From Streptomyces sp. KMM 9044 (GTDB lineage: Bacteria > Actinomycetota > Actinomycetes > Streptomycetales > Streptomycetaceae), in NCBI RefSeq assembly GCF_024701375.2, contig NZ_CP113910.1, forward strand, positions 6,696,001 to 6,760,000: a DNA stretch of 64,000 nucleotides, read 5' to 3'. Shown piece by piece: positions 46,683-56,403 of the stretch. The translations under genes were made by a program, and so were the position numbers. The first letter of the stretch is position 1. The number at the start of each line of letters is the position of its first letter. Below the pieces are notes generated by a model that searched no databases, was not told where the DNA came from, and saw only the letters and a list, made by a program, of their open reading frames with translations.

Positions 46683-47708
46683 CTACGACTCGGTCGGAGC
46701 TTCCTCGGTGAGGCGGACCGTGCTGAGGATCTTCTGCACGGTCTCCTCCGGGATCTCGTCGTCGACACCCTTGGCGCCGTACAGGTTCCAGGTGACGAAG
46801 TCCCCGGCACTGTTCTTGAACCCGAAGGTGATCGCCTTGCCCTCGCTGTCGCACTTGCCGTTCTGGGGCGTGTCCTGCGAGTGCGCCGTGGCGACACTGC
46901 CCTTGAGGCCCGAAGCGGTCGTGTACGCCTTCGGTTTCTCGAACTTCACGCTCTTCTTGTCGGGCTGCGTGTAGCCGCCGTAGATCCACCACGGCACACG
47001 GGTTTCCGCGGCCTGGTCCGAGGTCTTGGCGCCGTTCTCGCCGCGGGTGCCGGCGGTGACGAGGGCGGTGTCGTCCTCGCGGCCGTCCTTGTCGTCGTCG
47101 CTCGTGCACCACTTGGACTTCAGATAGGCCGGGGCAGTGACGGTGGTGCGGTCCAGCTCACCGTCCTTCTCCTCCCATTCGAAGCCCACGCTGGTGCCGG
47201 GGTCCTCGATCTCCCAGTCGGCGGGGACGTCGAACTTGGTACCGAAGCGCGTGTTCGTGACCACCTGCCAGCCCGGAACCGTCGCCTTCTCGTCGTCACC
47301 GCCCCGTGGGTTGTCGTCCGAGGAGCCGGAGTCGGAGGCGGAGTCGCTCGGCTCCGTGGAGAGCTCCTCGGAGGCACTCACGGACGGCTTCGCGTCCTTC
47401 TTGTCGGCGGTGTCGTCCTTGTCGCCGCCCAGCACCAGGAAGCCGGTGACACCGGCGGCCACGACCACGGCCGCCGCGGCCACGGCGGCCACGATCTTCG
47501 TCTGTTTCCCGCCGCCCCCGCCCTGCGGCGGCGTGGGCATGCCCACGGTGTCCGGCGTCCCCCACTGCTGCGGCTGCTGCGCGTAAGGGTTCGGCTGCTG
47601 GGCACCGGGCTGCTGATACGGATTCGGCTGTTGGTACCCCGGCTGCCGGTACGGATTGCTCGACTGCGGGTTCTGCTCGCCCCCGGGCGGCTGGTTTCCT
47701 GGCCACAT
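46683..47708 (-). CDS. Membrane-anchored protein with Pro/Gln-rich N-terminus
   Basis: 341 residues from ATG 47708. The first 70 residues are cytoplasmic and rich in Pro, Gln, Asn, Tyr (YQQPNPYQQPGAQQPNPYAQ). One membrane segment follows (IVAAVAAAAVVVAAGVTGFL), then an acidic Ser/Asp linker and an extracytoplasmic domain (WQVVTNTRFGTKFDVPADWE) of about 190 residues with two cysteines. Common architecture in Streptomyces; function unknown. Confidence 0.8.
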   Translation of the reverse strand: MWPGNQPPGGEQNPQSSNPYRQPGYQQPNPYQQPGAQQPNPYAQQPQQWGTPDTVGMPTPPQGGGGGKQTKIVAAVAAAAVVVAAGVTGFLVLGGDKDDTADKKDAKPSVSASEELSTEPSDSASDSGSSDDNPRGGDDEKATVPGWQVVTNTRFGTKFDVPADWEIEDPGTSVGFEWEEKDGELDRTTVTAPAYLKSKWCTSDDDKDGREDDTALVTAGTRGENGAKTSDQAAETRVPWWIYGGYTQPDKKSVKFEKPKAYTTASGLKGSVATAHSQDTPQNGKCDSEGKAITFGFKNSAGDFVTWNLYGAKGVDDEIPEETVQKILSTVRLTEEAPTES

Positions 47709-47726
47709 GGTGGGCCACCCTAGCCC

Positions 47727-47754
47727 GGGCAGTGACACGATTCGGTCACTGCCC
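47727..47754. promoter_or_regulatory. Perfect palindrome upstream of the membrane-anchored protein
   Basis: GGGCAGTGAC (47727-47736) and GTCACTGCCC (47745-47754) with an 8-nt spacer, 19 bases upstream of the start codon at 47708. May be an operator or a hairpin in the leader; no flanking T-run supports a terminator. Confidence 0.55.
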
Positions 47755-47896
47755 ATTGACAGGGACGTAGCAACCGAGAGCCGGAAGTGGTCCGGGGGCA
47801 ACCCGGAGCGACCGCACGCCGTCGGGGCACCGGCGCGGTCGCGCATCCCCCGGTCCGGCCTGGCCAGCCACTCCTACTCGTGAGTAACATGTGGTC

Positions 47897-48349
47897 ATGA
47901 GTGACGACCGGATGACCATCGGCGAGATGCTCGCCGCCACGGTGCCCATGGCCCGCACCCTCAACCTCGAGTTCCTGGAGACCACTTCGGAACGGGCCGT
48001 GGTCTCCCTGCCGGACCAGGACGACTACCACAACCACGTGGGCGGCCCGCATGCCGGCGCGATGTTCACCCTGGGGGAGTCGGCGAGCGGCGCCATCGTG
48101 CTCGCCGCGTTCGGGGAGCAACTGGCGCGGGCGGTGCCGCTCGCGGTCCGCGCAGAGATCGCCTACCGGAAGCTGGCGATGGGCCCCGTCACTGCCACCG
48201 CGACCCTGGGCCGGCCGGCCGCCGAGGTGGTGGCCGAGCTGGACGAAGGCCGGCGCCCCGAGTTCCCGGTGTCGATCGAGATCCGGCGCGAGGACGGTGC
48301 GGTGACCGCTGAGATGACGGTCGTCTGGACCCTGCGTCCGGGCGGCTGA
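47897..48349 (+). CDS. DUF4442/hot-dog thioesterase-like protein
   Basis: 150 residues with the hot-dog fold of PaaI-type thioesterases; DQDDYHNHVGGPHAGAMFTL carries the conserved N-H-G-A pattern and the following helix GESASGAIVLAAFG. The acyl-CoA substrate is unknown. ATG 47897 lies 6 nt after TAACAT; leaderless. Confidence 0.8.
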   Translation: MSDDRMTIGEMLAATVPMARTLNLEFLETTSERAVVSLPDQDDYHNHVGGPHAGAMFTLGESASGAIVLAAFGEQLARAVPLAVRAEIAYRKLAMGPVTATATLGRPAAEVVAELDEGRRPEFPVSIEIRREDGAVTAEMTVVWTLRPGG

Positions 48350-48400
48350 CATCTGCCGGCGGTGGCCTGCCGCCCTGGGCCGCGGGCCCCGGTGTCCGGT

Positions 48401-48865
48401 TCAGACGCTGCTGCCCGCCCCGTAGGGACCGTACAGGTCCAGCAGCCGGACGCGGGCGGAGTGCAGCCGGTGAGCGACCACATGGCCCACCCACTGGGCG
48501 ATGTCCCGTCCGAGGTCCGGCTCGTCCTCGCCCATCGCGCGGACGGCCGCGGCGTCGAACTCGTAGGTCCGTACCGGGGTGGCCGCCTCCGCGCCCAGAT
48601 GCCAGACGTGCGGACTGTACAGCCAGGACCAGCCGACGAGTTCGTTGTGCCCGAGACGTTCGATGACGGCGGCGCGGCGGCCGGGGACATGCATGTCGAG
48701 CTCGACGGTACCGGTACGGATGACCCAGAACCGGTCCGCGCGGCCACCCTCCTCGAACAGCCGGGTCCCCTGCGGGAAGGACACCTCGCGGGCGGTCTCC
48801 AGGAGCTTCGCCCGGTGCTCGGCGGGCAGGGCGAGCGGCATGCCGGGGGACGGGGGAGCGAACAT
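48401..48865 (-). CDS. Cyclic-nucleotide-binding-domain protein
   Basis: 154 residues, essentially one cNMP-binding beta-roll (REVSFPQGTRLFEEGGRADR, VIRTGTVELDMHVPGRRAAV, LGHNELVGWSWLY) and no DNA-binding HTH, so not a full CRP. The residues R/S of the cAMP phosphate cassette are not conserved (ATPVRTYEFDAAA). ATG 48865 follows GGGAGG. Divergent from the universal stress gene across DevR-like boxes; such single-domain proteins occur in hypoxia/dormancy clusters of actinomycetes. Confidence 0.82.
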   Translation of the reverse strand: MFAPPSPGMPLALPAEHRAKLLETAREVSFPQGTRLFEEGGRADRFWVIRTGTVELDMHVPGRRAAVIERLGHNELVGWSWLYSPHVWHLGAEAATPVRTYEFDAAAVRAMGEDEPDLGRDIAQWVGHVVAHRLHSARVRLLDLYGPYGAGSSV

Positions 48866-49044
48866 CGCGGCCTCCCTTACGGGATGAGGGATACGAGATA
48901 CGGGGTGGGGCGGGCTGCCGGTGCGGTGTGCGGGGTGGTTCCGGTACGGTTCCAGCCTCCTGCGGAGCCGCCGCCGGGGCCATGGGCCGTACGGCCCTGA
49001 TCGAAGGCGTCCGGCCTCACCGCACCGGTGCCCCTGCACAGGGG

Positions 49045-49127
49045 CGGGACCGTCGGCCGGGTACCGGGACGTAACGCCGGTGCTCCGGGGCGGGACCTTC
49101 GGCCCTCGTGGGGACCTGTGGCCCCTG
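49045..49127. promoter_or_regulatory. Three DevR/OsdR-like palindromes
   Basis: CGGGACCGTCGGCCG (49045-49059), GCGGGACCTTCGGCCCTCG (49090-49108) and TGGGGACCTGTGGCCCCTG (49109-49127) share GGGACC-N2/3-GGCCC. This resembles the DosR/DevR consensus (GGGACT…AGTCCC) and its streptomycete OsdR variant. They lie in the 363-base divergent region between the cNMP protein and the universal stress protein, which has no gene. Confidence 0.6.
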
Positions 49128-49228
49128 CCGGCCGCCGCCCGGCCCACCGATACTGAAGGTGGTCTCAGCGACAGCGGCACCGGTCCGACCAGCAGGTCGG
49201 CCCGTTCCGGCAGCAGGAGGTACACGTC

Positions 49229-50173
49229 ATGCCCCGCACCATCACCATCGGTTTCGACGGTTCTGCGGAGAGCAGGGCCGCCGCCGAGTGGGCGGCCCGC
49301 GAGGCGAAGCTGCGCGGTCTGCCGCTCCGGCTGTTCGAGGTCCGAGAGCCCCCTCCGGAGCCTGTCGCCCAGGCGCCGCTCGCCGGCGCGGAGGCCGGTC
49401 GGCAGGGGAGGAGGGGAGGCGAGGCGGAGGCGCTCCCGGCCGACGGCTGGGGGACCACGCCGGGTGAGGCCGCGGCCGGTCTGCGGCTGCGCCACCCCGG
49501 GGTCGAGGTCACCACGGAACAGGTCACCGGCCGGCCCCACGAGGTGCTGACCGAGGCTGCGGAGGACGCCGAACTGCTCGTGCTGGGCTCCCGCGGGATG
49601 AGCGGCTTCGCCGGATTCCTGGTCGGTTCCGTCGGTCTCGCCGTCGTGGCCCGTACCGAACGGCCCGTCGTCCTGGTCCGTGCCGGGGAGCAGGCCGCCG
49701 ACGAGCACGAGCCGGATCCCACGGGCATCCCGTCCGCCGCGACCCGCTACCGGCCGGTCCTGCTCGGCGTGGACGCCGACCGGCCCGACGCCGCGGTGAT
49801 CCGCTTCGCTTTCGCCGAGGCAGCCCGGCGGGGCACCGGACTGCGCGTCCTGCACGGCTGGAACCTGCCGTCGTACTACGTCCACGGACTGCCGGCCGAC
49901 CCGCACGCGTACCAGGTGATCGCAGAGGAACGGGCCGCGGCGCTCGCGAAGCTGCTCCGCCCCTGGAGAGCGGAGTTCGAGGACGTCGACGTCGTGGAGG
50001 AGTCCTTCGGCGGCAGCCCGTCCACCCGGCTCATCGACGCATCACGGGAGGCCTCGCTCGTCGTGGTCGGGCGACGTGTGAGCCACAATCCGTTCGGGAT
50101 CCGCACCGGGCCGATCACCCACGCGGTACTGCACCACTCCGCGGCACCGGTCGCGGTCGTCGCGCACGACTGA
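49229..50173 (+). CDS. Universal stress protein, two USP domains
   Basis: 314 residues, tandem UspA domains (about 1-150 and 165-314). Domain 1: [20 protein letters not shown], and [20 protein letters not shown] followed by VGLAVV. Domain 2: [20 protein letters not shown] and [20 protein letters not shown]. The G-x2-G-x9-G(S/T) ATP-binding pattern is clear in domain 1. ATG 49229 with CAGCAGGAGG upstream. Probably induced under low oxygen or stasis. Confidence 0.92.
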   Translation: MPRTITIGFDGSAESRAAAEWAAREAKLRGLPLRLFEVREPPPEPVAQAPLAGAEAGRQGRRGGEAEALPADGWGTTPGEAAAGLRLRHPGVEVTTEQVTGRPHEVLTEAAEDAELLVLGSRGMSGFAGFLVGSVGLAVVARTERPVVLVRAGEQAADEHEPDPTGIPSAATRYRPVLLGVDADRPDAAVIRFAFAEAARRGTGLRVLHGWNLPSYYVHGLPADPHAYQVIAEERAAALAKLLRPWRAEFEDVDVVEESFGGSPSTRLIDASREASLVVVGRRVSHNPFGIRTGPITHAVLHHSAAPVAVVAHD

Positions 50174-50370
50174 ACCGGCCGTCCGGAGGAAGAGCACGGG
50201 ACGGAGCGGGGAGCCGGGGACGGCGAGGAGCGGAGTGCCCCCTGCCAGGATTACGCCATATGCCCGCGTTCGGCCGCCCGGAGGATGAGGCGGACGGAAA
50301 CTGGTACTCCCCACCCCGAGCCCCACCCCTGATCCCGCGATCACCCCGTCGATCACCCACGGAGCCAGCC

Positions 50371-52749
50371 ATGCCCGAGGACCAGGACACCCGGACCGCA
50401 CCGACCGACGAGGAGCTGCGTACGCTGGACGCCCACTGGCGCGCCGCCAACTACCTGGCGGCGGGACAGATCTACCTGCTGGCGAACCCGCTGCTCACCG
50501 AGCCCCTCAGGGCCGAGCACATCAAGCCGAGGCTGCTCGGGCACTGGGGCACCTCGCCCGGACTGAACCTGGTGTACACCCACCTGAACCGGGTGATCGG
50601 CGCACGCGGGCTGGACGCGCTGTGCGTCTGGGGACCGGGCCACGGCGGCCCCTCGGTGCTGGCCAACTCCTGGCTGGAGGGCAGTTACAGCGAGAGGTAC
50701 CCGGACGTCGGCCGCGACGCCCCGGGCATGGCACGGCTCTTCCGGCAGTTCTCCTTCCCCGGCGGCGTCCCCAGCCACGTCGCCCCGGAGGTCCCCGGAT
50801 CGATCCACGAGGGCGGCGAACTCGGCTACTCCCTCGCCCACGCCTACGGCGCCGCATTCGACAACCCGGACCTGCTGGTCGCCTGCGTGATCGGCGACGG
50901 CGAGGCGGAGACCGGGCCGCTGGCCGCGTCCTGGCACTCCAACAAGTTCCTCGACCCGGTCCACGACGGCGCCGTCCTGCCGATCCTGCACCTCAACGGC
51001 TACAAGATCGCCAATCCGACCGTGCTGTCCCGCATCCCCGAGGCCGAACTCGACGCGCTGCTGCGCGGCTACGGCCACGAGCCGATCCACGTGGCCGGCG
51101 ACGACCCCGTCCTCGTCCACCGGGCGATGGCCCAGGCACTGGACACCGCGCTGGACCGCATCGCGGCGGCGCAGCGCGCCGCCCGCGAGGGCGGCGCGAC
51201 CGAGCGGATGTCCTGGCCGGTGATCGTGCTGCGCACTCCCAAGGGCTGGACCGGTCCGGCCGAGGTGGACGGCGTACCCGTGGAGAACACCTGGCGCTCC
51301 CACCAGGTGCCGCTGCCTGCGGTCCGCGAGAAGCCGGAGCACCTGCACCAGTTGGAGGCCTGGCTGCGGTCGTACCGGCCCGAGGAACTGTTCGACGCCG
51401 AGGGCCGGCCCGTCGCGGACGTCCTCGCCTGTGTCCCCGAGGGTGCCCAAAGGCTCGGGGCCACCCCGCATGCCAACGGCGGGTTGCTCGTCCGCGACCT
51501 GCCGATGCCGGACCTCGACGACTTCGCCGCCCCCGTCGACAAGCCCGGCGTGACCCTCCACGAACCCACCCGCGTCCTCGGCGGCCTCCTGAGGCAGGTC
51601 ATGAAGGAGACCGCCGGCCGGCGGGACTTCCGTCTCGTCGGCCCCGACGAGACGGCGTCCAACCGACTGCAGGCCGTCTACGACGTCAGCGGCAAGGCCT
51701 GGCAGGCCGGCACCCTCGACGTCGACGAGCACCTCGACCCGCACGGCCGCGTGATGGAGATCCTCTCCGAACACCTCTGCCAGGGCTGGCTCGAGGGCTA
51801 TCTGCTCACCGGACGGCACGGGCTCTTCTCCAGCTACGAGGCGTTCGTGCACATCGTCGACTCGATGGTCAACCAGCACATCAAGTGGCTGAGGACCTCC
51901 CGCGAACTGCCGTGGCGCGCCCCCATCGCCTCCCTCAACTACCTGCTCACCTCGCACGTGTGGCGCCAGGACCACAACGGCTTCTCCCACCAGGACCCCG
52001 GCTTCGTCGACCACGTGCTCAACAAGAGCCCCGAGGTCGTCCGGGTCTACCTGCCGCCGGACACCAACACCCTGCTGTCGGTCGCGGACCACGCGCTGCG
52101 CAGCCGGGACTACGTCAACGTCGTCGTGGCCGGCAAGCAGCCGTGCTTCGACTGGCTGTCCATGGACGAGGCCCGCGTCCACTGCGCACGCGGCGCCGGA
52201 GTCTGGGACTGGGCCGGTACCGAGAACGGCGGCACACCCGACGTGGTGCTGGGCTGTGCCGGGGACGTGCCCACCCAGGAGGTGCTGGCCGCGGCACAGC
52301 TGCTGCGCCGCCACCTGCCGGACCTGGCGGTCCGCGTCGTCAACGTCGTCGACCTCACCCGGCTGCTGCCCCACGGGGAACACCCGCACGGCATGACCGA
52401 CTTCGAGTACGACGGCCTGTTCACCACCGACAAGCCGGTCATCTTCGCCTACCACGGCTACCCGTGGCTGATCCATCGCCTCGCCTACCGGCGCACCGGG
52501 CACGAGCACCTGCACGTCCGTGGCTACAAGGAGTCCGGGACGACCACCACGCCGTTCGACATGGTGGTCCGCAACGACCTCGACCGCTACCGGCTGGTCA
52601 TGGACGTCATCGGCCGCGTCCCGGGCCTCGCGGTCCGCGCCGCCGCCGTACGCCAGCGGATGGCCGACGTCCGCACCCGGCACCACGACTGGATCCGCGC
52701 ACACGGCACCGACCTGCCCGAGGTCGCCGAGTGGAGCTGGAACGCCTGA
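50371..52749 (+). CDS. xfp: Phosphoketolase
   Basis: 792 residues, normal length. Thiamine-diphosphate enzyme cleaving xylulose 5-phosphate and/or fructose 6-phosphate to acetyl phosphate. Visible: [80 protein letters not shown] (ThDP/Mg motif), [15 protein letters not shown], and [23 protein letters not shown] 50371. Downstream of the stress protein on the same strand, which suggests shared control and a role in acetyl-phosphate supply under hypoxia or stasis. Confidence 0.95.
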   Translation: MPEDQDTRTAPTDEELRTLDAHWRAANYLAAGQIYLLANPLLTEPLRAEHIKPRLLGHWGTSPGLNLVYTHLNRVIGARGLDALCVWGPGHGGPSVLANSWLEGSYSERYPDVGRDAPGMARLFRQFSFPGGVPSHVAPEVPGSIHEGGELGYSLAHAYGAAFDNPDLLVACVIGDGEAETGPLAASWHSNKFLDPVHDGAVLPILHLNGYKIANPTVLSRIPEAELDALLRGYGHEPIHVAGDDPVLVHRAMAQALDTALDRIAAAQRAAREGGATERMSWPVIVLRTPKGWTGPAEVDGVPVENTWRSHQVPLPAVREKPEHLHQLEAWLRSYRPEELFDAEGRPVADVLACVPEGAQRLGATPHANGGLLVRDLPMPDLDDFAAPVDKPGVTLHEPTRVLGGLLRQVMKETAGRRDFRLVGPDETASNRLQAVYDVSGKAWQAGTLDVDEHLDPHGRVMEILSEHLCQGWLEGYLLTGRHGLFSSYEAFVHIVDSMVNQHIKWLRTSRELPWRAPIASLNYLLTSHVWRQDHNGFSHQDPGFVDHVLNKSPEVVRVYLPPDTNTLLSVADHALRSRDYVNVVVAGKQPCFDWLSMDEARVHCARGAGVWDWAGTENGGTPDVVLGCAGDVPTQEVLAAAQLLRRHLPDLAVRVVNVVDLTRLLPHGEHPHGMTDFEYDGLFTTDKPVIFAYHGYPWLIHRLAYRRTGHEHLHVRGYKESGTTTTPFDMVVRNDLDRYRLVMDVIGRVPGLAVRAAAVRQRMADVRTRHHDWIRAHGTDLPEVAEWSWNA

Positions 52750-52781
52750 GCGCCGTCACCCACGACCGGTCCGGACAGGCC

Positions 52782-53315
52782 CTACGGCACACCGTGCACG
52801 TCGCGGTGCGCCTTCGCCAGCCCCGCGTACATCGTTCCGTTGAGCGCCAGCCCCGCGCGCTCCTCCTCCGTCAGCTCCCGCCGGACCTTCGCCGGGACCC
52901 CCGCGACCAGCGAGCCCGGCGGCACCTCCATACCCTGCGGCACCAGCGCCTGCGCGGCCACCAGGGAACCGGCGCCGATCACCGCGCCGTTGAGCACCGT
53001 GGCCCCCACGCCGATCAGGCAGTCGTCCCCGACCGTCGCCCCGTGCACCACGGCGTTGTGCCCGACGGAGACGCGTTCGCCGACCGTGACGGGGAAGCCG
53101 GGATCGGCGTGCAGCGTGCAGTTGTCCTGGACGTTGCTGCTCGCGCCGACCGCGATCGCCTCCACGTCGCCGCGCAGGACCGCGCCGTACCAGACGCTCG
53201 CGCCCGCCCCCAGCGTCACGCCCCCGATCACCGTGGCCGTCGGTGCCACGAAGGCGGTCGGGTCCACCTGGGGTTCTCTGCCGCCGATACCGGTGATCAG
53301 CGCCTTGTGCGTCAT
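52782..53315 (-). CDS. Gamma-carbonic-anhydrase-like hexapeptide protein
   Basis: 177 residues, left-handed beta-helix. GASVWYGAVLRGDVEAIAVG, SSNVQDNCTLHADPGFPVTV and VSVGHNAVVHGATVGDDCLI carry the three metal-binding histidines expected (H in TLHAD, H in VGHNAVVHG) and the R/D pair. ATG 53315. Convergent with the phosphoketolase gene. Confidence 0.88.
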   Translation of the reverse strand: MTHKALITGIGGREPQVDPTAFVAPTATVIGGVTLGAGASVWYGAVLRGDVEAIAVGASSNVQDNCTLHADPGFPVTVGERVSVGHNAVVHGATVGDDCLIGVGATVLNGAVIGAGSLVAAQALVPQGMEVPPGSLVAGVPAKVRRELTEEERAGLALNGTMYAGLAKAHRDVHGVP

Positions 53316-53428
53316 CGTCGCCTCGCCTCCTGGTCGGGTGATGACAGGCACCGTACGCCAGAGGCGTGGGGTGAAGATCACAGGGCGCACGGCGCATGGG
53401 CGTCATGCCCGGCGACTACGGTGGGCAG

Positions 53429-54193
53429 GTGCCGAAAATCAGGAACACGTTCTCGTCCTGGTCGCGCCGCCTCGCGCAGCGCGCGGTCCACGCGGGCTGG
53501 TCCTGGGTGCAGCACACGGGTTCGGTGACCGCCGAGCACCCCGGCCGTTTCCACTTCGGCGCGATGGGAACAGGTACCAGGCTCGCCTTCCCGCTCGGCA
53601 CCGTCTTCGGCGAACCCTGGATCCGGCTCGGCGCGCACTGCATCATCGGCGAACAGGTCACCCTGACCGCCGGTCTGATGCCCGGCCTGGAGCTGGGTCC
53701 CGACCCGATCCTGCGCCTGGGCGACGGCGTCGTGCTCGGCCGCGGCAGCCATGTCATCGCCGACACCACCGTCACCATCGGCAGCGACTGCTACTTCGGG
53801 CCGTACGTCTACATCACGTCCACCAACCACTCCTACGACGATCCGCACGAGCCCATCGGCAAGCAGTGGCCGCGGATGGACCCGGTGGAGATCGGCCCCG
53901 GCTGCTGGATCGGCACCGGGGCGGTGATCCTCCCCGGTGCGCGGATCGGGCGGAACGTAGTGGTGGCCGCGGGCGCGGTGGTGCGGGGCACGGTTCCCGA
54001 CCACGCCGTGGTCGCGGGCGCCCCGGCCCGGGTCGTACGCCGCTGGACCACCGAGGAGGGCTGGCAGCCGCCGCTGCGCACGCCGGCGCCGGTGCCGATC
54101 CCGGAGGGCGTCACACCGGAGCAGTTGCGGGCGTTGTCGGAGCTGGACGAGGAGGGTGTGGCCCGGCTCGCCGAGCTGGAACCCGGGAGCTGA
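53429..54193 (+). CDS. Hexapeptide-repeat acyltransferase
   Basis: 254 residues, maltose/galactoside-acetyltransferase-like. The active-site region is ITSTNHSYDDPHEPIGKQWP (catalytic His in TNHSYDD), followed by the last helix coils IGPGCWIGTGAVILPGARIG and RNVVVAAGAVVRGTVPDHAV, ending VVAGAPARVVRRW. The C-terminal 40 residues are an extra helical tail. GTG 53429 is preferred because TACGGT lies 6 nt upstream; an in-frame ATG occurs at 53405. Acceptor unknown. Confidence 0.8.
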   Translation: MPKIRNTFSSWSRRLAQRAVHAGWSWVQHTGSVTAEHPGRFHFGAMGTGTRLAFPLGTVFGEPWIRLGAHCIIGEQVTLTAGLMPGLELGPDPILRLGDGVVLGRGSHVIADTTVTIGSDCYFGPYVYITSTNHSYDDPHEPIGKQWPRMDPVEIGPGCWIGTGAVILPGARIGRNVVVAAGAVVRGTVPDHAVVAGAPARVVRRWTTEEGWQPPLRTPAPVPIPEGVTPEQLRALSELDEEGVARLAELEPGS

Positions 54194-54326
54194 GACCCTC
54201 ACCTCCCGAAGACGCGGGACGGGCGGCTCCTGCCGGGCGAGTGCGGGGACCCCGCCCGCACCAGCGCTCCCGACGGCCGCCGGAACACCCCGCCGACGGC
54301 CGCCGCACGGCTGTTACGGTGCCGTC

Positions 54327-54884
54327 ATGCGCGCGCCCATCGGCACCTTCGACCACGCCACCCCCGCCCCCGAATGCCTCGGCCGGCTCACCGCGCCGGT
54401 CGCCGCTGCCGTCCGTGCCTGGAGCGGCAGTGTCCCCGCCGAGCAGATCCTCTACGTCGACACGGACCCGCGCTGGGCCGACACCGCCGTCTTCGTCGAG
54501 CACTACGGCCAGGACCTGCTCGAGCGCTCGGCGAACTGCGTGGTCGTGGCGGGCAAGCGGGGCGGCGGGAGCACCCTCGCCGCCTGTGTCGTCCCCTCCA
54601 CGGCCCGGGCCGACGTCAACGGCATCGTGCGCCGTCAACTCGGTTCTCGCAAGGCGTCGTTCGCCCCGATGGACACGGCGACGGGGGAGAGCGGCATGGA
54701 GTACGGCGGCATCACCCCGATCGGACTGCCCGCCGACTGGCCGGTACTCGTGGACGCGGCCGTCGTCGACCTGCCGTACGTGCTCGTCGGCAGCGGGCGC
54801 CGGCGGGGCAAACTCCTGGTGCCGGGCAAGGCCTTCGCCGAACTGCCGGGCGCGATCGTGCTGGAGGGGCTGGGAGCGGCCTGA
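54327..54884 (+). CDS. YbaK/EbsC-family aminoacyl-tRNA deacylase-like protein
   Basis: 185 residues. Core pattern: VFVEHYGQDLLERSANCVVV, AGKRGGGSTLAACVVPSTAR, RRQLGSRKASFAPMDTATGE and GMEYGGITPIGLPADWPVLV, as in editing-domain proteins that hydrolyse mischarged tRNA. The lysine in LGSRKASFAP fits the catalytic position. ATG 54327 with TACGGT 6 nt upstream; leaderless. Confidence 0.82.
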   Translation: MRAPIGTFDHATPAPECLGRLTAPVAAAVRAWSGSVPAEQILYVDTDPRWADTAVFVEHYGQDLLERSANCVVVAGKRGGGSTLAACVVPSTARADVNGIVRRQLGSRKASFAPMDTATGESGMEYGGITPIGLPADWPVLVDAAVVDLPYVLVGSGRRRGKLLVPGKAFAELPGAIVLEGLGAA

Positions 54885-54909
54885 GTTCCGGTCGCTCACG
54901 GAGACGGTC

Positions 54910-54941
54910 CCGGTACGGCCGAGCCGTCTCGCCCGTACCGG
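54910..54941. terminator. Bidirectional hairpin between convergent genes
   Basis: CCGGTACGG (54910-54918) pairs with CCGTACCGG (54933-54941), placed directly between the YbaK-like gene and the end of the CDF gene. Confidence 0.6.
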
Positions 54942-55982
54942 TCATGCCACCGAGTGGTGGGCCAGGGGCAGGTGCGGGTCGTGCTCGCCCGGGGCGGGCT
55001 CCGGGTCGGCGTGGACCAGGGCCGCGGCCAGCCGGGGTACCGCGTGCAGCAGGGCGTGCTCGGCGTCGACCGCGACGCGGTGGGCTTCCCGCACGGTCGC
55101 CCCGCCGTCCACCACGACCGCCACCTCGGCCCGCAGCCGGTGACCGATCCAGCGCAGCCGCAGCTCACCCACCCCGCGCACATCGGGCACCTCCCTCAGC
55201 GCCTGCTCGGCCCGGTCCACGAGCGCGGGGTCGACGGCGTCCATCACCCGCCGGAACACCTCCCGCGCCGCGTTCCACAGCACCAGGACGATCGCCGCCG
55301 TGATCGCCAGCCCCACGACCGGGTCCGCGAGCTGCCACCCCAGGGCCGCCCCGCCGGCGCCCAGCAGGACGGCGAGTGAGGTGAACCCGTCCGTCCGGGC
55401 GTGCAGTCCGTCGGCGACCAGCGCGGCCGAGCCGATGGCCCGGCCGACCCGGATGCGGTAGCGGGCCACCCACTCGTTGCCCGCGAAGCCGACGAGAGCT
55501 GCGACGGCGACCACCGGGACGTGGTTCACCGGACGCGGGTCGAGGAGCCGGTCCACCGCCGTCCAGCCCGCGAAGGCCGCGGAGGCGGCGATCGTCAGCA
55601 CGATCACGATGCCCGCCAGGTCCTCGGCCCGGCCGTATCCGTAGGTGAAACGACGGGTGGCGGCCCGCCGGCCCAGCACGAAGGCGACCCCGAGCGGTAC
55701 GGCGGTCAGCGCGTCCGCGGTGTTGTGGACCGTGTCGCCGAGCAGCGCGACCGAGCCCGAGACAGCCACCACGACCGCCTGTGCCAGTGCCGTCGCACCG
55801 AGCACCGCCAGCGAGACCCACAGCGCCCGCAGACCGCGGGCCGAGGACTCGAGGGCGGAGTCGAGCTTGTCCGCGGTCTCGTGGGAGTGCGGGGTGAGCA
55901 GATGACGGAGACGGTGGCCTCGGCTGGGGCCGTGCCGATGTCCGCGCTCGTGGTCCTGGCCGTGCTCGTGCCGGTCGCTCAC
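54942..55982 (-). CDS. Cation diffusion facilitator (zinc-type)
   Basis: 346 residues. His-rich N-terminus (HEHGQDHERGHRHGPSRGHR), then six membrane segments with the metal-site aspartates/histidine in LLGDTVHNTADALTAVPLGV and LVADGLHARTDGFTSLAVLL, and a C-terminal cytoplasmic domain (RRVMDAVDPALVDRAEQALR). GTG 55982. Divergent from the ArsR regulator, which likely controls it. Exports Zn or similar divalent ions. Confidence 0.92.
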   Translation of the reverse strand: MSDRHEHGQDHERGHRHGPSRGHRLRHLLTPHSHETADKLDSALESSARGLRALWVSLAVLGATALAQAVVVAVSGSVALLGDTVHNTADALTAVPLGVAFVLGRRAATRRFTYGYGRAEDLAGIVIVLTIAASAAFAGWTAVDRLLDPRPVNHVPVVAVAALVGFAGNEWVARYRIRVGRAIGSAALVADGLHARTDGFTSLAVLLGAGGAALGWQLADPVVGLAITAAIVLVLWNAAREVFRRVMDAVDPALVDRAEQALREVPDVRGVGELRLRWIGHRLRAEVAVVVDGGATVREAHRVAVDAEHALLHAVPRLAAALVHADPEPAPGEHDPHLPLAHHSVA

Positions 55983-56036
55983 GTGGGTCCCCTTCCGGTA
56001 CGCGAGGTGGACGGGCTGTCGCCCACGGGGCCATTA

Positions 56037-56053
56037 TGTGCGTATGAGCGCAC
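56037..56053. promoter_or_regulatory. Candidate ArsR-type operator
   Basis: GTGCGTATGAGCGCAC is a near-palindrome spanning the start codon of the ArsR gene, 55 bases from the CDF start. Position and symmetry fit autoregulation by a metal-sensing ArsR protein; CATTAT (56032-56037) is the likely -10 box. Confidence 0.5.
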
Positions 56054-56403
56054 GCATGCACCTGTCGCCTGCGCACGATGCGCACCCACACACGCCCGGC
56101 GGTGAGCAGTTCGCGCTCGCCGCGGAATTCCTGGCCCTGCTCGGCGACCGCACCCGGCTGGCCCTGCTGCACGCGCTGACCGGCGGCGAGGCCGACGTCA
56201 GCGCGCTCACGGAGGTGTGCGGGGCGGCGCGGCCCGCGGTCAGCCAGCATCTGGCGCGGCTGCGCCTCGCGGGTCTTGTGAGCACGCGCAAGGAGGGCCG
56301 CAGAGTGATCTACTCACTGCGTGACGGACATCTGCGGCGGCTGGTGGACGAGGCTCTGAACGTCGCCGACCACCGGCTGAGCGACCGGCCTCCGCACGAC
56401 TGA
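56044..56403 (+). CDS. ArsR-family metal-responsive regulator
   Basis: 119 residues. Winged helix with LALLGDRTRLALLHALTGGE, VSALTEVCGAARPAVSQHLA (recognition helix) and RLAGLVSTRKEGRRVIYSLR. His-rich N-terminus (HLSPAHDAHPHTPGG), and metal-site candidates in the last helix (DGHLRRLVDEALNVADHRLS). ATG 56044 is preferred over GTG 56038 because CATTAT lies 6 nt upstream. Divergent from the CDF exporter: a standard zinc-efflux pair. Confidence 0.9.
   Translation: MSARMHLSPAHDAHPHTPGGEQFALAAEFLALLGDRTRLALLHALTGGEADVSALTEVCGAARPAVSQHLARLRLAGLVSTRKEGRRVIYSLRDGHLRRLVDEALNVADHRLSDRPPHD

Noticed and set aside
50622..53528. Open frame of 968 codons overlapping phosphoketolase in another frame
   Set aside because: Arg/Pro-rich shadow of a high-GC gene; phosphoketolase motifs are in the other frame.
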